This document shows, piece after piece, positions 60,538-64,000 of a stretch of 64,000 nt of DNA. The translations under genes and the position numbers were made by a program. Source of the stretch: DAXETY01 sp051155755 (lineage in GTDB: Bacteria > Desulfobacterota > Desulfobacteria > Desulfobacterales > SG8-13). Every line of letters begins with the position of its first letter. Position 1 is the first letter of the stretch. The notes under the pieces are model-generated. The model was not told where the DNA came from. It saw only the letters and a program-made list of their open reading frames with translations, and searched no databases. The stretch covers positions 24,759 to 88,758 of the forward strand of contig DAXETY010000042.1 of NCBI GenBank assembly GCA_051155755.1, in the 5' to 3' direction.

Positions 60538-60917
60538 GATTTGTAAACCTCCCTGGGGTCGAATACCGGCTCACCGACAACCTCGGAGGAACCGTCCGGT
60601 TCGACTTTGCAGTGGAAACAGCTGCGGTGTCCGGTGTGGCAGGCGGCGCCCCCCTGCTGTTCCACTTTCAGCAATACCGTGTCCCGGTCGCAGTCGACCC
60701 GGATTTCGCGCACAATTTGCCGGTGCCCGGAAGTGTTGCCCTTGATCCAGAGCGTCTGGCGACTGCGGCTGAAATACGTCGCCACACCGGTTTCGAGGGT
60801 CCGCTGCCAGGCCTCGCGGCTCATGTAGGCCAGCATGAGCACCTCGCCGGTCTGCACGTCCTGTGCGATCGCCGGCAGCAGGCCGCCGGTTTTTTCAAAA
60901 TCGAGTTCCAGCTTCAT
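60534..60917 (-). CDS. hisI: Phosphoribosyl-AMP cyclohydrolase
   Basis: A 127-residue HisI that opens the purine ring of PR-AMP. Metal-binding block DCDRDTVLLKVEQQGGAACHTGHRSCFHC near 75-103 (Asp and Cys ligands) and YFSRSRQTLWIKGNTSGH near 48. No PR-ATP pyrophosphatase domain (HisE) is fused. GGAG lies 10 bases before the ATG at 60917; the frame is open far upstream without a start signal. Confidence 0.95.
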   Translation of the reverse strand: MKLELDFEKTGGLLPAIAQDVQTGEVLMLAYMSREAWQRTLETGVATYFSRSRQTLWIKGNTSGHRQIVREIRVDCDRDTVLLKVEQQGGAACHTGHRSCFHCKVEPDGSSEVVGEPVFDPREVYKS

Positions 60918-61295
60918 TGTCTGTATTCTCCAGGCAATATCCGCGCGGGCAATTTCAGGGTTTGCCGTCGCTGTGTTTTTTGATAAACTATGGTGGTTAA
61001 CGACAACGGCGTTGAAAGTCAAACGATTTTTTGCCGGATTTGAGCGCCTCGTTTCTTGCGCTTGCCCAAGATGCCTGAATCTGATACATTTCGCGAAACT
61101 GAACGGTTCAAATTGCCCGGCGTAACTGAGCATGGCCCCCCGTCGGATTTCTCCTGCGAGACGGCACTCTCCACAGCGAACAGAACCACGGCGGCTCCCG
61201 GACGCAATGGTGCCTGAAACACCGTCGTCGGGTTGAACCGTGAGATCCGGTGCTGCGGTATCGGCCGAAAGGCGCCGGGGGGTTGCGAGGCTTTG

Positions 61296-63695
61296 ATGAA
61301 AAAACGTAAATCCGATACGCAATCATCCCAACAGCGTGCAAAAACATCACCAACCGTTTACACACTGCTGCGGTTGCTGCTGTGGTCGACGCTGATCTTA
61401 GGATTTGTGGCCGCCATCGGCATCGTGATCGGCTATTACATGGTCAGCAAGAACCTGCCCCGAATCTCCAGCCTGAGGGATTACCACCCACCGGTAATCA
61501 CCACTGTTTTCAGCGACGACAACCGTAAAATCGCCGAATTTTACAAGGAACGCAGGATCGTCGTTCCGCTGGCGGAAATTCCGGATTTGCTGATCGAAGC
61601 GTTCATTGCCGCAGAGGATGACCGGTTCTACGAACACCAGGGCGTCGATCTGATCAGTATTGTCCGCGCGTTTTTCAAAAATATCGAAGCCGGTGCCATC
61701 GTCCAGGGCGGCAGTACGATCACCCAGCAGGTTACCAAGTCCTTTTTTCTGACCCCGGAGCGCAGCTATACCCGCAAACTCAAAGAAGCCATCCTGGCCT
61801 ACCGGATCGAGAAGGCGTTCACCAAGGAAGAAATCCTCTACCTGTACCTCAACCAGATTTACCTGGGCCACGGTGCCTACGGGGTTGAAGCGGCGGCCGA
61901 GAATTATTTCGACAAGTCCGCCCGGGAGCTCGACCTGGCCGAATGCGCCATGCTGGCGGGACTGCCCCAGGCTCCCAGTCGGTACTCGCCGTTTCGTTAT
62001 CCCGATCGAGCGCGGCAACGCCAGCTTTACGTACTCAACCGGATGGTCGAGGAAGGCTACATCTCGGAAGCCGACGCCCGCGAGGCGGCAAACCGCCAGC
62101 TGGATATCCAGCCCCGACGCAACTGGTACATCGAAGAAGTGCCCTTCTATACCGAACACGTGCGCCAGTACATCGAAAAAAAATACGGCGCCGAAGCATT
62201 GTACGAAGGCGGGTTGAAGGTGTACACCGCCGTCAATATCGAAATGCAGAAAGTCGCCCGGGAAGAAATCGAAATCGGACTGCGCGCCCTGGACAAACGC
62301 CAGGGGTACCGGGGACCGCTGCGTCACCTCAAAGCCGAGGAAATCGAACCCTACGTTCAGCAGCTGGCGGAGAAACGCATCGAGACGCCCCTGGAAGAAG
62401 GGGGCATCGTCGAAGGGGTGGTCATTAAAGTCGACGATCGCGATAAAACCGTCACCGTCCGTCTGGGTGACGCACGCGGGATGATCGCTTTCGAGGACAT
62501 GAATTGGGCACGAAAACCCAACCCCGAGATTCCCTATCGCGAACCGATGATCCAGCGTCCCGGGCAGGCGCTGAAACAGGGGGATGTGATCGAGGTGCGG
62601 CTCAAGGAAAAGGACCCGGAAGCGGAATTGTGGCCTCTGGCCCTGGAGCAGGAGCCTGTCGCCCAGTCCGCACTTCTTTGCATCGAGGCCGAAACCGGCA
62701 TGGTCAAGACGATGGTGGGCGGCCGTGATTTCCGCCAGAGCCAGTTCAACCGTGCCGTGCAATCCCGACGTCAGCCCGGTTCCGCTTTCAAGCCCATCGT
62801 CTATGCGGCCGCCCTGGACATGGGGTACACGCCGGCTACGGTCATCATTGACTCTCCGATCGTGTTTCAGAACGAAGAGCAGGATTTTAAGTGGAAACCC
62901 AAAAATTATGGCGAAAAATTTTACGGCCCCACCCTGTTTCGGCAGGCGCTGGCCAAATCACGCAATGTCATTACCATCAAAATTCTACAGGACATCGGCA
63001 TCGACTACGTGATCGATTATGCCCACCGACTGGGCATCAGCGCCCAGATGAACCGCGACTTGTCCATGGCCCTGGGCTCTTCGGGGGTGTCCTTGCTGGA
63101 GCTGGTCAATGCCTACTCGGTTTTCAACAATTACGGCTACATGGTGGAACCGTGTTTTGTCACCCGGGTGCTAGACCGGGAGGGCAATCTCCTGGAGGAA
63201 TTCCTGCCGCACAAAGAGCAGGTCATCGAAAAAAGCACGGCATTCATCATGACCAGCCTGCTGGAAGGCGTCGTTCAAAATGGCACCGGGTGGCGCGCAA
63301 AGGCCCTGAACCGGCCGGCCGCGGGTAAAACCGGCACCACCAACGATCTCTTCGATGCCTGGTTTATGGGTTACGTGCCCCAGTACACCACCGGGGTGTG
63401 GGTGGGATTCGACGAAGAGGCTTCCCTGGGACAATATGAAACCGGCTCCCGGGCGGCCAGCCCGATCTGGGTCGCCTTCATGCAGCGCATTCTTGCCGAC
63501 AAGCCGGTGCGGGTGTTCCCGGTGCCCGAGGGCGTCGTTTTCACCCAGATCGACGCAGAAACCGGTTTGTTGCCCATTCCGGAATCAGACGAGATCATCT
63601 TCGAATGTTTCAAAGAAGGAACCGTGCCCACCGAGCACACGCCAAAGCCGGACAAGGTGACCGAGCCGGAGCAATTCTTCAAGATGGACATGTAA
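61296..63695 (+). CDS. Penicillin-binding protein 1A
   Basis: A 799-residue bifunctional peptidoglycan synthase. A membrane anchor at about residues 22-45, then the GT51 glycosyltransferase domain with catalytic EDDRFYEHQGVD near 105 and GGSTITQQVTKSFF near 140; an OB-like insert near 370-400; and the transpeptidase domain with the serine in PGSAFKPIVYAA near 495 (SxxK), SxN region and KTGTT near 680. GAGG lies 5 bases before the ATG at 61296. It is transcribed away from hisI and convergent with the UspA gene. Confidence 0.94.
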   Translation: MKKRKSDTQSSQQRAKTSPTVYTLLRLLLWSTLILGFVAAIGIVIGYYMVSKNLPRISSLRDYHPPVITTVFSDDNRKIAEFYKERRIVVPLAEIPDLLIEAFIAAEDDRFYEHQGVDLISIVRAFFKNIEAGAIVQGGSTITQQVTKSFFLTPERSYTRKLKEAILAYRIEKAFTKEEILYLYLNQIYLGHGAYGVEAAAENYFDKSARELDLAECAMLAGLPQAPSRYSPFRYPDRARQRQLYVLNRMVEEGYISEADAREAANRQLDIQPRRNWYIEEVPFYTEHVRQYIEKKYGAEALYEGGLKVYTAVNIEMQKVAREEIEIGLRALDKRQGYRGPLRHLKAEEIEPYVQQLAEKRIETPLEEGGIVEGVVIKVDDRDKTVTVRLGDARGMIAFEDMNWARKPNPEIPYREPMIQRPGQALKQGDVIEVRLKEKDPEAELWPLALEQEPVAQSALLCIEAETGMVKTMVGGRDFRQSQFNRAVQSRRQPGSAFKPIVYAAALDMGYTPATVIIDSPIVFQNEEQDFKWKPKNYGEKFYGPTLFRQALAKSRNVITIKILQDIGIDYVIDYAHRLGISAQMNRDLSMALGSSGVSLLELVNAYSVFNNYGYMVEPCFVTRVLDREGNLLEEFLPHKEQVIEKSTAFIMTSLLEGVVQNGTGWRAKALNRPAAGKTGTTNDLFDAWFMGYVPQYTTGVWVGFDEEASLGQYETGSRAASPIWVAFMQRILADKPVRVFPVPEGVVFTQIDAETGLLPIPESDEIIFECFKEGTVPTEHTPKPDKVTEPEQFFKMDM

Positions 63696-63734
63696 ATTTG
63701 ATATTGCCGCCGCAATTACAAAGGTGATGAAAAG

Positions 63735-63776
63735 TTGAAATCCATTGCAAATAAAGGTATTTGCAATGGATTTCAA
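63735..63776. terminator. Perfect 19-bp hairpin between convergent genes
   Basis: TTGAAATCCATTGCAAATA (63735-63753) pairs fully with 63758-63776 around loop AAGG. It lies 39 bases after the PBP1A stop and includes the stop codon of the UspA gene (63775-63773), so it can serve as a transcript end for both directions, although T-runs are poor. Confidence 0.75.
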
Positions 63777-64000
63777 TCTTCGGGGATGCGCACCAGCAGC
63801 ACCGGCACACCCGCTCGACGCAGCACCCGCCGGGAGGTGCCGCCCATCACCGCATCTTTCAAGGTGCCGAACCCGTAAGTGCCCATGACGATCAGGTCGA
63901 TGGACCGCTCCCTGGCCACCTGTAGAATTTTTTCCGCCGGCTTGCCGCGTTCCACCAGAATCTCGTCGGTCCGAAACGCGAAATCGGTCTGCGCTTTTTC
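63773..64000 (-). CDS. Universal stress protein, UspA family (C-terminal part)
   Basis: The C-terminal 75 residues of a UspA-family protein whose start lies beyond the right edge. It shows IDLIVMGTYGFGTLKDAVMGGTSRRVLRRAGVPVLLVR, the typical G-x2-G-x9-G-S/T ATP-binding signature. The stop codon lies inside the hairpin at 63735-63776. Confidence 0.88.
   Translation of the reverse strand, partial: EKAQTDFAFRTDEILVERGKPAEKILQVARERSIDLIVMGTYGFGTLKDAVMGGTSRRVLRRAGVPVLLVRIPED

Overview
The window looks like a chromosomal segment of a sulfate-reducing Desulfobacterota bacterium, probably near Desulfobacterales/Desulfosarcina-type lineages. It carries the core sulfate-activation and reduction genes (sat, aprBA, qmoABC), a periplasmic uptake-type nickel hydrogenase with its maturation genes, an ETF pair and many YkgJ-type cysteine-cluster proteins. 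It is moderately GC-rich, and most long antisense ORFs are GC3 shadows. The genus-level placement is inference from gene content only.

Layout. 1-1.2 kb: edge of a leftward gene, two small unknown genes, tRNA-Val. 1.4-7.2 kb (minus strand): exported FlgT-like protein, a polyprenyl synthase/rimO pair, a REP-like inverted repeat, etfB-etfA. 7.2-16.6 kb (minus): one maturation and hydrogenase block, transcribed small subunit, large subunit, protease, hypC, hypF, hypD, hypE, apbE. The large-subunit reading frame is interrupted by one in-frame TGA exactly where the second cysteine of the N-terminal active-site motif should be, with a SECIS-like hairpin just downstream; I read it as selenocysteine. 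16.6-18.4 kb: acidic unknown protein, two tRNA-Ser genes, a 49-residue lipoprotein, a PilZ-like protein. 18.4-28 kb: sat (plus) converging on aprB-aprA-qmoA-qmoB-qmoC (minus), with a structured non-coding region upstream of sat.

28.4-34 kb: two paralogous YkgJ-family proteins flanking an SDR oxidoreductase, a third YkgJ protein overlapping a dGTPase gene, a stand-alone HsdR-N-like protein and a tRNA-adenosine-deaminase-like enzyme. 34.2-39.6 kb: infC-rpmI-rplT-pheS-pheT-merR; infC seems to begin at an AUA codon. 39.8-41.2 kb: membrane-anchored class III nucleotide cyclase and tRNA-Gly. 41.4-54.1 kb: a long translation/RNA operon rimP-nusA-infB-DUF503-rbfA-nrnA-truB-rpsO-pnp followed by an M16 protease, dut and an MBL-fold hydrolase. 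54.3-55.1 kb: an unusual PCP_red + siroheme/4Fe-4S + ferredoxin protein. 55.1-60.9 kb (minus): hisI-hisG-aminotransferase-engB-era-ATP-grasp and a TIM-barrel epimerase. 61.3-64 kb: penicillin-binding protein 1A converging on a UspA gene that runs off the right edge.

How the genes fit together. Sat makes APS from sulfate and ATP, AprBA reduces APS to sulfite, and QmoABC links AprBA to the menaquinone pool; the polyprenyl synthase could make the quinone side chain. The hydrogenase can feed electrons from H2 into periplasmic cytochromes, and the hyp genes build its Fe(CN)2CO centre (hypA and hypB are not in this window). Most of the rest is housekeeping. Four intergenic spots share a 9-bp tandem repeat, which marks repeated DNA spread through this genome.
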